From Paenibacillus sp. FSL M7-0420 (GTDB taxonomy: Bacteria; Bacillota; Bacilli; Paenibacillales; Paenibacillaceae): 64,000 nt of DNA. Of the stretch, positions 1-8,738 are shown one piece after another. The position numbers and the translations under genes were made by a program. Every line of letters starts with the position of its first letter. The stretch's first letter is position 1. The notes below the pieces were generated by a model, which was not told the DNA's origin, did not search any database, and worked only from the letters and a program-made list of their open reading frames with translations. The stretch is from contig NZ_JBBOCJ010000001.1 of assembly GCF_038002345.1 (NCBI RefSeq), positions 4,092,001 to 4,156,000 of the forward strand, read 5' to 3'.

Positions 1-827
1 TAGCCAAGCTCGGAAGCAATGGATACTACGTTAACCATGCTTCGTCCAATAACGGTAATCTTACGTCCGGTGGCTTCAGAAGCGTTCACTACCTGCTGAA
101 TACGATGCACGTTGGAAGCGAAGGTTGCTACTACCACACGTTGTTCAGCTTTGCGGAAAATATCTTCCAGCACGATGCCGACATTCTTCTCCGAAGGGGT
201 GAAGCCCGGCTTCTCGGCATTGGTGCTGTCTGACAGCAGGGCCAGAACGCCCTTCGATCCGATCTCAGCCATGCGGTGCAGATTGGCAAATTGACCGTTG
301 ACTGGCGTGTGGTCGAATTTGAAGTCACCGGTGTGGACAACGTTGCCCTCAGGCGTCTCAATGCATACCCCGACAGAATCCGGAATACTGTGATTCGTTC
401 TGAAGAAGGTTACCTTAAGCGATGTGCCCAGTTCAACCTCGGAATCCTCGTTAATCAGAATCCGCTTAGTTTCACCCAGCAGGTTCGCTTCCTTGAGCTT
501 GTTCTCCACAAGACCCAGGGTAAGTCTTGTTCCATATACCGGAACATTCAGGTTCTTAAGCACATAAGACAAGCCGCCAATGTGATCCTCATGGCCGTGC
601 GTAAGAACAATCCCTCTTACCTTGTCACGGTTCTCGGTGAGGTAGGAGATATCCGGTATTACGATATCAATACCCAGCATATCTTCTTCAGGGAATTTCA
701 GACCGGCGTCTACGACTACAATGTCGTTACCGTACTGAACTACGTACATGTTCTTACCAATTTCACCGACTCCGCCAAGTGCGAATATCGTCAGTTTGTC
801 GTTGTTGTTATTGTTTTTTTTGGACAA
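1..827 (-). CDS. rnjB: Ribonuclease J (partial, C-terminal part beyond the window)
   Basis: Metallo-beta-lactamase/beta-CASP nuclease with endonuclease and 5'-3' exonuclease activity in mRNA decay and rRNA maturation. The reverse strand reads through from a TTG start at 827, which has AGGAGGG about 10 nt upstream. No ATG start fits this frame. The N-terminus is a lysine/asparagine run (SKKNNNNND), then GGVGEIGKNMY and, near residues 76-81, the metal-binding HGHEDH motif. Further on come HTGDFKFDH and a LLSDSTNAEKPG stretch, all typical of the family. About 275 residues are in the window; the rest lies to the left. Its position after dapG-dapA matches B. subtilis rnjB (ymfA), so rnjB is the likely paralogue, but that is inferred from context. 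A terminator and a 620-nt gap separate it from dapA, so it is probably transcribed on its own. Confidence 0.93.
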   Translation of the reverse strand, partial: MSKKNNNNNDKLTIFALGGVGEIGKNMYVVQYGNDIVVVDAGLKFPEEDMLGIDIVIPDISYLTENRDKVRGIVLTHGHEDHIGGLSYVLKNLNVPVYGTRLTLGLVENKLKEANLLGETKRILINEDSEVELGTSLKVTFFRTNHSIPDSVGVCIETPEGNVVHTGDFKFDHTPVNGQFANLHRMAEIGSKGVLALLSDSTNAEKPGFTPSEKNVGIVLEDIFRKAEQRVVVATFASNVHRIQQVVNASEATGRKITVIGRSMVNVVSIASELG

Positions 828-1370
828 ATGAATCTAACCCTCCTATGATGTTGGACGTCATACTTTTTATTTGTTAACAATGAGCTTCAATATTTCAGCG
901 GCGCTGTAATATACATCAAATTGCTGTTAACTCCTTATTTCGACAAGGAATTCCCGGTAAGTCTGTATACTTGCGCAGGTCTAAACTCCCGAATCCGGGC
1001 AGTAATATCCTCTTGAAGCGGGCAAATGCCCTCAAAATTCCACCACCGCGCCCCTCGCGCGTAAATCCGGCATATTTAGCACAGACTTATTCAAGGACCT
1101 ATCCTGTCTTACAATGCAACAAATCCGCATTGCCGGAAGATTACCGCATATTCAATTAACCGCACCAAGTCACTTAAGTTCATTATACATGATTTTTTTG
1201 GCAAAAGACAAGTCACCCTGTACCTGGTCCTATTCTTTCCTTAACAAACAGCCAATATTTAAGGAAAAGACAAGCAAAAAACGCTGCAACGCCTGACTTT
1301 TTTAACATAGAGTTAATCCTGGAGAAATAATTCCCATATGTGATCTGCGGCGGCTGGAAGTCCGTAACGT
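828..1370 (-). other. Long non-coding gap / structured leader of ribonuclease J
   Basis: I see no credible gene here: the only open frames are short plus-strand ones without ribosome-binding sites. In the predicted transcript the region contains a 7-bp long-range stem (1066-1072 with 1131-1137) enclosing a smaller stem (1113-1117 with 1127-1131), and a GGGC/GCCC hairpin at 1020-1031. These could form a structured 5' leader for the RNase J mRNA. No known riboswitch class was recognised. Confidence 0.4.
1182..1211 (-). promoter_or_regulatory. Candidate SigA promoter for ribonuclease J
   Basis: On the minus strand, TTGTCT (1211-1206) and a perfect TATAAT (1187-1182) are separated by 18 nt. This is the best vegetative promoter in the 620-nt gap upstream of the RNase J gene. 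It predicts a leader of about 350 nt. A 9-bp inverted repeat (1236-1244 with 1259-1267) lies just upstream of the -35 box, and the decamer AAAAGACAAG occurs twice (1203-1212 and 1265-1274). Start-site mapping is lacking, so this is a sequence-only call. Confidence 0.55.
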
Positions 1371-1403
1371 AAAAAACCGGCCGCTCCATAAGAGCGGCCG
1401 GTT
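1371..1403 (-). terminator. Rho-independent terminator after dapA
   Basis: A perfect 12-bp GC-rich stem (arms 1375-1386 and 1392-1403, loop of 5 nt) is followed on the minus strand by a T run. It lies about 50 nt past the dapA stop codon and should end the dapG-dapA transcript before the RNase J gene. Confidence 0.92.
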
Positions 1404-1451
1404 GCCGTTGTACCTATCTTCGCCTATTCATTTATCCACGCCTGGACTATT

Positions 1452-2327
1452 TTATCTTAGCAGGGCAGCAATGAAAGCCGCCTCTTCTTCCGTAGGTGAA
1501 ACCAGCGGCAGGCGGACCGAGCCGACATCCAGCCCGCGCAGCCCCAGCGCATACTTCACGGCAGAGGGGTTAGGCAACGGCTGCGGACACTCGAACAGCC
1601 CCTTGAAGACCGGAAACAGCTGCCGGTGAAGCTCGCCTGCACGGCGGACATCCCCGGAGGTGAAGGCCTCGATCATCTCTGACATCTGCGCTCCGACAAC
1701 ATGGCTGGCCACACTGATGATACCGTGGCCTCCCACAGCAAGCGTCGCGAGGCCGGCGGAATCATCTCCGGTGTAGACATGGAAGTCTTCAGGACAAGCT
1801 GAGGCAATCCATGTAATCTGGTCTACCGAAGCACATTCCTTCGTAGCCACAATATTAGGAATCTCCGCCAGACGCAGGGTGGTTGCTACACTCATGCTTA
1901 CTGTCGTTCGTCCTGGCACATTGTACAAGATGCAGGGCAGCGAGGTCGCAGCAGCAATTGCAGAGAAATGCTGGTAGAGCCCTTCCTGATTCGGTTTATT
2001 GTAATAAGGGACGACCAGAAGCACACCGTCCACGCCGATTTTCTCGGCTTCCTTAGTGAGCTCGATGGAATGTCTGGTGCTGTTGCTGCCGGTACCGGCA
2101 ATAATTTTACAGCGTCCGCCTGCTTGCTGCTTCACGAAGGAGAACAGCTTCAGCTTCTCCTTATCGGTTAGGGTCGGCGATTCGCCGGTGGTTCCGCAGA
2201 CTACGAGCGCAGCGGACTTTTGTTCCTCGATCAGATCATCGACCAGCCTTGAAGTTGCTTCCCAGTTGATTTCTCCTTCCCCGTCAAACGGGGTTACCAT
2301 TGCGGTGATCAGTCTTCCGAAATCCAC
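1452..2327 (-). CDS. dapA: 4-hydroxy-tetrahydrodipicolinate synthase
   Basis: Condenses aspartate semialdehyde and pyruvate, the first committed step to diaminopimelate, lysine and spore dipicolinate. The 291-residue TIM barrel has the expected family length. It carries GTTGESPTL (pyruvate-binding region), the YNVPGRT tyrosine motif, and a Schiff-base lysine in VATKECAS near residue 162. The frame is open further upstream to an ATG at 2369 inside dapG, but GTG at 2327 is preceded by AAGGAGG at ideal spacing and aligns with family N-termini (DFGRLITAMVTPF), so it is the start. The gene lies 16 nt after dapG, indicating co-transcription, and ends at a strong terminator. Confidence 0.96.
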   Translation of the reverse strand: MDFGRLITAMVTPFDGEGEINWEATSRLVDDLIEEQKSAALVVCGTTGESPTLTDKEKLKLFSFVKQQAGGRCKIIAGTGSNSTRHSIELTKEAEKIGVDGVLLVVPYYNKPNQEGLYQHFSAIAAATSLPCILYNVPGRTTVSMSVATTLRLAEIPNIVATKECASVDQITWIASACPEDFHVYTGDDSAGLATLAVGGHGIISVASHVVGAQMSEMIEAFTSGDVRRAGELHRQLFPVFKGLFECPQPLPNPSAVKYALGLRGLDVGSVRLPLVSPTEEEAAFIAALLR

Positions 2328-2343
2328 TTTGAATTCCTCCTTG

Positions 2344-3564
2344 TCAGCGGTGCAATTCAAACTTGGCATGCAGGGCGCGAACCGACTGCACCATATCTTC
2401 TTTTTTCACGAGAACCCAGATGGTTGTGTTGGAATCGGCAGACTGCAGAATCTGGATGTTCTGCGAGCTGAGCGCCTCGACGATATGCGCCATGATTCCC
2501 GGAACGCCGTTGATGCCCCCGCCGATGACGGAGACCTTGGCACAGCCGGACAAGCTCTTGGGACGCAGGCCCAGCTCCTGCAGCGCAGCAATCGCCTGCT
2601 CTGATTTGTCATCGAACACCGTATATACGGCCTCGGTCGGTGTCACATTGATGAAGTCCACACTGATCCCGTTATCGGCCATGCTTTTGAATATCTGCAG
2701 CTGCACGCCGGTTCCATTGCCCTCCGGACATTCCACCGAGATCTGCGTAATATTGCTGACATAGGCAACCCCTGTGACGAAACGGTCCACGACTCCATGG
2801 GATACATCACTGAAGCCCTCGGGATGGGTCACCAGCGTCCCCTCCGCTTCGGAGAAGGTCGAGCGTACACGCACCGGAATCTGGGCCTGCATGGCAATCT
2901 CCACAGCCCGTGGATGAATGACCTTGGCTCCCTGATACGCCATGTTACAAATCTCGGTGTAGCTGACATAAGTAAGCTGCCGTGCATCTTCGACAATCCG
3001 TGGATCAGCGGTGAGTATTCCGTCAACATCCGTATAGATATCTACCATATCCGCACGCAGAGCTGCTCCAAGTGCTGTAGCCGAAGTGTCGCTTCCGCCG
3101 CGGCCGAGAGTGGTGAAATCACCAGCTTCCGTCTGACCCTGGAAGCCGGTTACTATTACTACTTTATGCTCACGCAGTTCCCGTAGAATGCGTTCTGTGC
3201 GCACATCCAGGATTCTGGCATTGCCATAGCTGTTGTCGGTCAGGAATCCGGCTTGCGCCCCTGTCAGCACCGTCGACCGAATGCCCTCCTGCTCCAGCAG
3301 ACCGCACAGATTGGCCGCCGAGATAATCTCCCCGCAGCACATCAGCAGATCCCGTTCCCGGTCCGGCAGTGAATTCCCGCTCTGAACCGCCAGATCAAGC
3401 AGTGTATCGGTAGCATAGGGCTCCCCCTTGCGGCCCATAGCCGAGACTACGACCACCAGGCTGAACCCGCTGGCCAGCTCCCGTTTGACATGACGGATTA
3501 CGTGTTCTCTGGCCACTGGTGTGGAGAGTGAGGTTCCGCCGAATTTTTGCACCAAAATACCCAT
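2344..3564 (-). CDS. dapG: Aspartokinase I (diaminopimelate-sensitive type)
   Basis: Phosphorylates aspartate to enter the aspartate family pathway. The 406-residue protein begins with the kinase signature VQKFGGTSLS, has FQGQTEAGDFTTLGRGGSDTSA in the catalytic domain, and ends with two ACT-type regulatory segments (residues about 265-400). The start is ATG at 3564 with GGAGG 8 nt upstream; an upstream in-frame ATG (3579) has no ribosome-binding site. Position and size match B. subtilis DapG (about 404 residues). It is followed directly by dapA. Unlike B. subtilis, no asd gene precedes it. Feedback by diaminopimelate is known for the family but cannot be read from the sequence. Confidence 0.95.
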   Translation of the reverse strand: MGILVQKFGGTSLSTPVAREHVIRHVKRELASGFSLVVVVSAMGRKGEPYATDTLLDLAVQSGNSLPDRERDLLMCCGEIISAANLCGLLEQEGIRSTVLTGAQAGFLTDNSYGNARILDVRTERILRELREHKVVIVTGFQGQTEAGDFTTLGRGGSDTSATALGAALRADMVDIYTDVDGILTADPRIVEDARQLTYVSYTEICNMAYQGAKVIHPRAVEIAMQAQIPVRVRSTFSEAEGTLVTHPEGFSDVSHGVVDRFVTGVAYVSNITQISVECPEGNGTGVQLQIFKSMADNGISVDFINVTPTEAVYTVFDDKSEQAIAALQELGLRPKSLSGCAKVSVIGGGINGVPGIMAHIVEALSSQNIQILQSADSNTTIWVLVKKEDMVQSVRALHAKFELHR

Positions 3565-3667
3565 GTATAATTCCTCCATTGCTTCTTTCAGCAGACTTAC
3601 TGAACCCTACGTGAAATAAATCACCCCGCGAGGCAGAAGTGTTCGTAGCCGCGATAACCTGACTCTT

Positions 3668-3673
3668 ATTATA
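3668..3673 (-). promoter_or_regulatory. Possible -10 box upstream of dapG
   Basis: A TATAAT hexamer on the minus strand lies about 100 nt before the dapG start, in the 218-nt gap after dpaB. I find no convincing -35 element at the right distance, so it may be fortuitous. No terminator is visible after dpaB, so dapG-dapA may also be read from the dpaAB transcript during sporulation. Confidence 0.25.
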
Positions 3674-3782
3674 GCGTAAAATTGTTCGTGCCGCCCCCGG
3701 GATGAGGACGGCAGAAATGAAGCTTATGGGTCCGTCAGCTAAAATTCGCTCTTCCGGGCCAATCCTGTACTGATTATATAAG

Positions 3783-4379
3783 CTATGCAGTATGAAATCG
3801 TTGTACTAACATAGGCTGTAACTGGTGACCCTGCAGGGCGGCGTAACAGGCTTCGGGAATGAGATCCATTTGCGCCACCAGCGAATTCGGCTTCCCCTCG
3901 GGATTATCCTGTCCGAACGGGACGAAATAAATATGTTTGGCTACCAGGAGCTTCGCAATATTCGCAGCGTTAAGACCAAGTCCGTCATTCGTCGAGATCG
4001 CCAGCACCAGCGGACGCCCGTTGCGCATCTGCGATTTGGCTGCCATCAGCACCGGACTGTCCGTCATCGCGTTCGCCAGCTTGCTGGTTGTGTTCCCTGT
4101 GCAGGGAGCAATCGTCAGCACATCCAGCAGCTTGGAAGGACCCAGCGGCTCCGCTTCAACAATTGTAGAAATGATATCATTCCCTGTTATATCTTTCAAC
4201 TGTTTTAACCAATTTTCCGAGGTTCCAAAGCGGGTGTCCGTGTTCAGTACCGAAGCAGACACAATCGGCACCACATTCGCTCCTGAGTCCATGAACCGCT
4301 GAATCTGCGGCATCACCTCAGCGAAGGTGCAGTGTGAGCCGGTAATGGCATAACCTACTGTTTTTCCGTGCCAATCCAT
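3783..4379 (-). CDS. dpaB: Dipicolinate synthase subunit B (flavoprotein-like)
   Basis: Second subunit of the enzyme that oxidises dihydrodipicolinate to dipicolinic acid in the mother cell (SpoVFB). The 198-residue protein starts MDWHGKTVGYAITGSHCTF and carries flavoprotein-family segments such as LTIAPCTGNTTSKLANAMTDSPVLMAAKS and DGLGLNAANIAKLL. Length matches B. subtilis SpoVFB (about 200). Its ATG directly follows the TGA of dpaA with no spacer, so the two are translationally coupled. Expression is expected in the mother cell late in sporulation, by analogy with B. subtilis. Confidence 0.95.
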   Translation of the reverse strand: MDWHGKTVGYAITGSHCTFAEVMPQIQRFMDSGANVVPIVSASVLNTDTRFGTSENWLKQLKDITGNDIISTIVEAEPLGPSKLLDVLTIAPCTGNTTSKLANAMTDSPVLMAAKSQMRNGRPLVLAISTNDGLGLNAANIAKLLVAKHIYFVPFGQDNPEGKPNSLVAQMDLIPEACYAALQGHQLQPMLVQRFHTA

Positions 4380-5276
4380 TCATTCATCCCCCCTGATTAA
4401 AGTCTCGTCCGATATCGACTGTACCAGCGCACCTGCCATAATGATTCCGGCGCTCTTGGGGGCAACAATCCCGGGCAGGCCCGGTGCCAGCATCGCCTTG
4501 ATCCCGCGCTTCTCGGCATAACGGAAGTCGCATCCGCCCGGTGCGGACGCCAAATCAATGATCACGCAGTGCGGCTGAAGCCGGGACAGGACCTGTGCGT
4601 TGATAATCATAGCGGGTATGGTGTTGAAGATCAGATCCGCCTCAGGCGCATGCAGCAGCAAATCGTCTGTCATAAAAGGCTTCCAGCCCATTTCCTCTGC
4701 CCTTGCAAAGTGCTCCTGCTTCCTGACGCCTACTTTGACCGTGGCCCCCATTCCCTGGAGGGTTCTGGCCATGGTGAAGCCGGTCCGGCCCATCCCCAGC
4801 ACCATCGATGTGGAGCCGTGTATGGTAAAGTCAGTGTTCTGCACGGCCATCACCAAAGCTCCCTCCGCTGTCGGGATAGAGTTGTAGATCGCCACATCGT
4901 CCCTGTTCAGCAGCTCCACCAGCTTCAGCGAATGTCCGGCACACAGGCCGCGCAAATAGCTTTTAGCCATGCCGGTGTATACCAATGCCCGGGAAGGCAG
5001 AGCCGCGATATGCTCCTCCCTCAGTTGGAGGCGTTCTGAAGAATACAGCGCGTTAATGTAACCCTCATCATCGCAGCCGACCGCCGGCAGCACCAGCACA
5101 TCCGCTTCACTTAGCAGCTCGGGCGACAACAGTTCAAGGCTTACCCCCGGGCATGGGGCATCCCATGTATCGAATCCGGCAACGCTTACGGCCGCATCCA
5201 ATTCCACACATTTCCGAATCACTTCAATTTGTCTCGCGTCCCCGCCCAGGAACACGATCCTGATGCCAGTAAGCAT
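4380..5276 (-). CDS. dpaA: Dipicolinate synthase subunit A
   Basis: Catalytic NAD(P)-binding subunit that converts dihydrodipicolinate to dipicolinic acid (SpoVFA). The 298-residue product starts MLTGIRIVFLGGDARQIEVI, matching the family N-terminus, and contains a Rossmann motif VLGMGRTGFTMARTLQGMGA near the middle. The start is ATG at 5276, with AAAGGAG about 10 nt upstream; the open frame extends 27 nt further without a better site. It is divergent from the S41 peptidase gene. A sigma-K-like promoter is possible in the 167-nt divergent region. Confidence 0.95.
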   Translation of the reverse strand: MLTGIRIVFLGGDARQIEVIRKCVELDAAVSVAGFDTWDAPCPGVSLELLSPELLSEADVLVLPAVGCDDEGYINALYSSERLQLREEHIAALPSRALVYTGMAKSYLRGLCAGHSLKLVELLNRDDVAIYNSIPTAEGALVMAVQNTDFTIHGSTSMVLGMGRTGFTMARTLQGMGATVKVGVRKQEHFARAEEMGWKPFMTDDLLLHAPEADLIFNTIPAMIINAQVLSRLQPHCVIIDLASAPGGCDFRYAEKRGIKAMLAPGLPGIVAPKSAGIIMAGALVQSISDETLIRGDE

Positions 5277-5317
5277 AGGGATGACGCTCCTTTCCACAAC
5301 CACATTCGACTATAGAG

Positions 5318-5345
5318 CATCTTATGCCGGAAGCGGCCGATGGGT
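5318..5345 (-). promoter_or_regulatory. Possible sigma-K-type promoter of dpaAB
   Basis: On the minus strand an AC dinucleotide (5345-5344), a 17-nt spacer and CATAAGATG (5326-5318) resemble the B. subtilis sigma-K pattern AC-N16/17-CATAnnnTA, with one mismatch in the last dinucleotide. This fits the expected late mother-cell expression of dipicolinate synthase. The match is short and could be chance. Confidence 0.3.
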
Positions 5346-5443
5346 GAAGAGCGGAGAGGAATTCCCGCAGCACAGATATTAATCACAGAGTTTGCTGATG
5401 TTTCAATCTATAATCAACTAAAAATGGATATGAAAGGAATGCT

Positions 5444-6892
5444 ATGCGGAATAAATTCATTCGTTACATTGTACCAGTCCTCGCAGTTGCAGCAATCATT
5501 ACAGCAGCAGTCTACTTGAATCAGACCGGTATTAGTGGCCCCAAGAGTGAACAAGCGAACTCTTTGCCGGGAAACAATAAGGCAACCCGTTCTGCACACG
5601 CCCCCAGTCCTGCCATGGCAGAGCTAAGTCCGGCGCAAATGAAAGAGGACCTGGATAAGCTTGTACAGACAATTGTCCAGATGCACCCCCGTCTGATCAA
5701 CGGTTGGACCAGTGATGAGCAATCCGTTATTGACACTGCTTACGCCAACATTGAGCAATCCAAGACTCGCGGTGAATTCTATTTCATTGCAGACACTATA
5801 GTCATGCTGCTCCATGACGGGCACACGACGCTCTACCCGCTCCCGGAGGTAAATATCCTTGATTTGCCTTTATTTTGGAGCCGGGAGGGTCTGCTGGTGA
5901 AGGATAGACGGGGAGCCTTTCTGCCAGGGGATCGGATTACAGCCATTGGAGGACGCAGTGTCAAGGATCTCGAAAAGGATCTGCAGCAGCTTATTCCGGC
6001 AGAGAATGAGAGTTGGGTCAGAATGCAGGCAACCAGCCTGCTTCCTTCAGAGTGGTTCCTGCAGCATTTAGGACTGGTCACCGAAGGTACAGTCTTGATA
6101 AACGCAACAAGGGCCGGACATCAAATTTCGGAGAGCATTCCCTTGACAGCAGACAGCGGACAGAAGAAATACAATCCGTACCCGTCACATTCTGCTGCGT
6201 TCACTTTTGAAATCAAGCCTGAGCAGTCCCTGGGAATCTTCCAGATCAATGACTGTGTGTATTCAAAGGATTATAAGTTAATGGTTAAACGTTTCTTTGA
6301 CGAGGTCTATACACAGCGAATCAGCAATATAGCGGTTGATTTAAGGAATAATGGAGGTGGGGATTCCAGGGTGGTTGACGAATTTCTCGCCTATACGGAT
6401 GTCAGGAGCTACCGGAGCTTTGGAGGTGAGGTCCGCTTCTCCACACAAGTTAAGCAGCAATTCCCAGACTTTCCGGACGACGGTACAAGCAGGAACGAAC
6501 CGGTTCCCGTCCAAAATATACAGCTCACCGATCATCCCTTCAAAGGACGCATCTATGTACTGACTTCTCCCCGTACCTTCAGCTCGGCGAACATGTTCGC
6601 ACTTATCATACAAGATAACAAACTCGGTCAGATTATCGGAGAGGCGAGCGGTAATCAGCCGTCCGCTTACGGAAATGTTATCGGATTCCAGCTTCCGGCA
6701 TCGGGCATCGGCTTTCAGGTCTCTTTCCAAAAATTCATTCGTCCTGATCCTTCCCGAGACCCGGCCACAGCCGTGATTCCTGATATTGAAGCCTATACAA
6801 CTGCTAAAGATATTATTGATCGCAGGGATGCCCAACTGGAGAAGCTGTACGAGGTCATTGTGCAGAAACAGACTGACGGCCCTTCCAGCTAA
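5444..6892 (+). CDS. S41-family (C-terminal processing-like) peptidase, membrane anchored
   Basis: Predicted extracytoplasmic serine peptidase or peptidase-like protein of 482 residues. An N-terminal hydrophobic segment (about residues 7-26) after a basic start (MRNKFIR) suggests a signal anchor. A PDZ-like stretch (GDRITAIGGRSVKDLEKDL) lies near 165-185. The S41 core includes VDLRNNGGGDSRVVDEF (about 300) and TSPRTFSSANMFA with a candidate nucleophile serine near 380. AAAGGA precedes the ATG. It is the only plus-strand gene in the window and sits between dpaA and dut. The substrate is unknown. A bidirectional terminator follows it. Family assignment is firm; the specific role is not. Confidence 0.85.
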   Translation: MRNKFIRYIVPVLAVAAIITAAVYLNQTGISGPKSEQANSLPGNNKATRSAHAPSPAMAELSPAQMKEDLDKLVQTIVQMHPRLINGWTSDEQSVIDTAYANIEQSKTRGEFYFIADTIVMLLHDGHTTLYPLPEVNILDLPLFWSREGLLVKDRRGAFLPGDRITAIGGRSVKDLEKDLQQLIPAENESWVRMQATSLLPSEWFLQHLGLVTEGTVLINATRAGHQISESIPLTADSGQKKYNPYPSHSAAFTFEIKPEQSLGIFQINDCVYSKDYKLMVKRFFDEVYTQRISNIAVDLRNNGGGDSRVVDEFLAYTDVRSYRSFGGEVRFSTQVKQQFPDFPDDGTSRNEPVPVQNIQLTDHPFKGRIYVLTSPRTFSSANMFALIIQDNKLGQIIGEASGNQPSAYGNVIGFQLPASGIGFQVSFQKFIRPDPSRDPATAVIPDIEAYTTAKDIIDRRDAQLEKLYEVIVQKQTDGPSS

Positions 6893-6904
6893 GCGATATA
6901 TTTC

Positions 6905-6955
6905 AAAAAAGCTTGCGGACGCGCACCTAAAGGTGCGCTTTCCGCAAGCTTTTTT
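6905..6955. terminator. Bidirectional terminator between S41 peptidase gene and dut
   Basis: A long near-perfect hairpin with A-rich left flank and T-rich right flank lies between two convergent genes. Arms include AAGCTTGCGGA with TCCGCAAGCTT and an inner GCGCACCT/AGGTGCGC stem. The T runs on both strands let it stop transcription from either side. Confidence 0.93.
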
Positions 6956-6969
6956 ATAATTCCTGTATA

Positions 6970-7416
6970 CTATTTGCCAGTATGCCCGAAGCCGCCGGCT
7001 CCGCGGGCCGTGTCAGACAGCTCATCCACTTCCACCAGAGTCACTTCAGGCACCGCCTGGAATACCATCTGGGCGATCCGCTCGTTGCGGGCAATTGCAA
7101 ACGGCTCCTGCCCCAGATTGATCAGCAGCACCTTAATTTCGCCCCGGTAATCCGCATCGATGGTGCCCGGTGTATTCAGGCAGGTGATGCCATGCTTCAA
7201 GGCCAGCCCGCTGCGCGGACGGATCTGCGCCTCCAGCCCGCCAGGCATCGCCAGAGATATGCCGGTGGGGATCAGTGTCCGCTCGCCCGGAGCAAGCACC
7301 ACAGGCTCTCCTACAGCGGCATACAGGTCATACCCCGAGGCCTGCTCGGACATTTTGCAGGGCAGCAGCACATCCTCATTCCCCGGAAGCTTGTTAATTT
7401 GTACGTAATGAGGCAA
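6970..7416 (-). CDS. dut: Deoxyuridine 5'-triphosphate nucleotidohydrolase
   Basis: Hydrolyses dUTP to dUMP, limiting uracil in DNA and supplying dTMP synthesis. All five trimeric dUTPase motifs are visible: [41 protein letters not shown] and the C-terminal [10 protein letters not shown]. The frame opens with ATG at 7434 and 7422, but GGAG sits too close to the 7422 ATG. A TTG at 7416 has the usual 8-nt spacing, so I prefer it (148 residues); the true start could be 7422. The gene overlaps the 3' end of mlpA by about 20 nt, so it is co-transcribed with the M16 peptidase gene. Confidence 0.93.
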   Translation of the reverse strand: MPHYVQINKLPGNEDVLLPCKMSEQASGYDLYAAVGEPVVLAPGERTLIPTGISLAMPGGLEAQIRPRSGLALKHGITCLNTPGTIDADYRGEIKVLLINLGQEPFAIARNERIAQMVFQAVPEVTLVEVDELSDTARGAGGFGHTGK

Positions 7417-8659
7417 GATCATCTCTCCTAACATTGGCTATCGCTTTATCGGTGGAGCCTACCATCGCCAGGGACAACGGCTGTGCGAACATAAAGTCCA
7501 GCAGAGCATTAATGTCCTCCATGGTTACAGCTCCGATTTTGGCTATCATTTCATCCAGCGTATCCTGCCGGCCGAGCATCAGCTCATTTTTGCCCATCCG
7601 GTTCATCCGGCTGCCCGTGCTCTCCAGACTGAGAATCAGGCTGCCCTTGAGCTGCTCCTTGCCTTTGCGCAGTTCGTCCTCGCTCAGGCCGTTCACCGCC
7701 AGATCGCGCAGCATCTCTTTGATCAGCTCTGTCACTTCCTTGGTCTGCTTCGGCGCTGTCCCGGCATAGACCGTGAACAAGCCGCTGTCAGCCTGGGCGC
7801 TGTGGTACGAGAAGACGGAATAGGCCAGACCGCGCTTCTCGCGGATCTCCTGGAACAGCCGCGAGCTCATGCCGCCGCCGAACGCATTGTTGAGGAGTGC
7901 CATCGGATATTGCAGCGGTCCGCCGCTGCGGACGCCCGGCAAGGAGATGCAGATGTGATTCTGCTCGGTCTTCTTTTTGTGGAACACCAGCTCCCCCTGA
8001 TATGCAGGCTCAGTCAGCTCCGGCGCTTCACCATGATTTGTGAAGGAACCGAAATGCTGCTCCAGCAGCGGGATCAGACCGTCGTTAATATTACCGGCTA
8101 CGCTGATCACTGTATTCTCGATGGTATACTGCTCCTTCATGTACGCACGCAGATCATCCGGCGTCATCTCCAGCAGGCGGTCCTTCAGCCCGAGAATCGT
8201 ATAAGCCAGCGGGTGCTCACCGTAGGCGGCGGCACACATCAATTCATGGACAAGATCATCCGGCGTGTCCTCGCACATGGCGATTTCCTCCAGGATTACA
8301 TTCTTCTCCTTGGCCAGCTCCTCGGCATCCATCCGTGAGCGGAAGAACATATCTGCCAGCACATCCACGGCAATCGGCAGATGCTCATCCAGCACCTTCG
8401 CATAAAAGCATGTATATTCCTTCGAGGTAAACGCATTGACGTTCCCGCCAATGGCATCGAACTGTTCGGCAATATCCTTGGCGCTATAGCGGTCAGTCCC
8501 CTTAAAGAGCATATGCTCGATGAAATGGGAAATCCCGTTGTTCAGCGGGTTCTCATTGCGGGAGCCCGTCTTGACCCAGATTCCGAAAGATACGGACCGG
8601 CCGGTCGGGATCTTCTCGGTCACCACCCGGAGTCCGTTCGATAATAATATTTTGTCCAA
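7394..8659 (-). CDS. mlpA: M16-family zinc metallopeptidase (YmxG/MlpA type)
   Basis: Predicted processing-peptidase-like zinc protease. The inverted zinc motif HFIEH is at residues 45-49, with the downstream conserved glutamate region [17 protein letters not shown] second M16 half follows with [22 protein letters not shown], the typical R/Y substrate-binding motif. The start is TTG at 8659: AGGAGG lies 8 nt upstream, while the longer frame to 8746 lacks a ribosome-binding site and would enter ylxY. The 421-residue length fits B. subtilis YmxG (409). It lies between ylxY and dut. Substrate is unknown; roles in regulating extracellular protease or polymer production were proposed for homologues. 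Confidence 0.92.
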   Translation of the reverse strand: MDKILLSNGLRVVTEKIPTGRSVSFGIWVKTGSRNENPLNNGISHFIEHMLFKGTDRYSAKDIAEQFDAIGGNVNAFTSKEYTCFYAKVLDEHLPIAVDVLADMFFRSRMDAEELAKEKNVILEEIAMCEDTPDDLVHELMCAAAYGEHPLAYTILGLKDRLLEMTPDDLRAYMKEQYTIENTVISVAGNINDGLIPLLEQHFGSFTNHGEAPELTEPAYQGELVFHKKKTEQNHICISLPGVRSGGPLQYPMALLNNAFGGGMSSRLFQEIREKRGLAYSVFSYHSAQADSGLFTVYAGTAPKQTKEVTELIKEMLRDLAVNGLSEDELRKGKEQLKGSLILSLESTGSRMNRMGKNELMLGRQDTLDEMIAKIGAVTMEDINALLDFMFAQPLSLAMVGSTDKAIANVRRDDLASLRTN

Positions 8660-8738
8660 TGTGTAATCCTCCTGGCACAGCCCCTGGTTCTGTCTGTATT
8701 TGTTATTCGCGCCTCTTATCCTATCAGAAATAGGGCGT

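Noticed and set aside
276..848. 190-codon plus-strand open frame over the RNase J gene
   Set aside because: It is antisense to a clear RNase J frame with metal-binding motif, and has no ribosome-binding site.
3565..3782. Lysine riboswitch before dapG
   Set aside because: I could not find the conserved L-box helices; the gap is short and no terminator hairpin precedes the gene.
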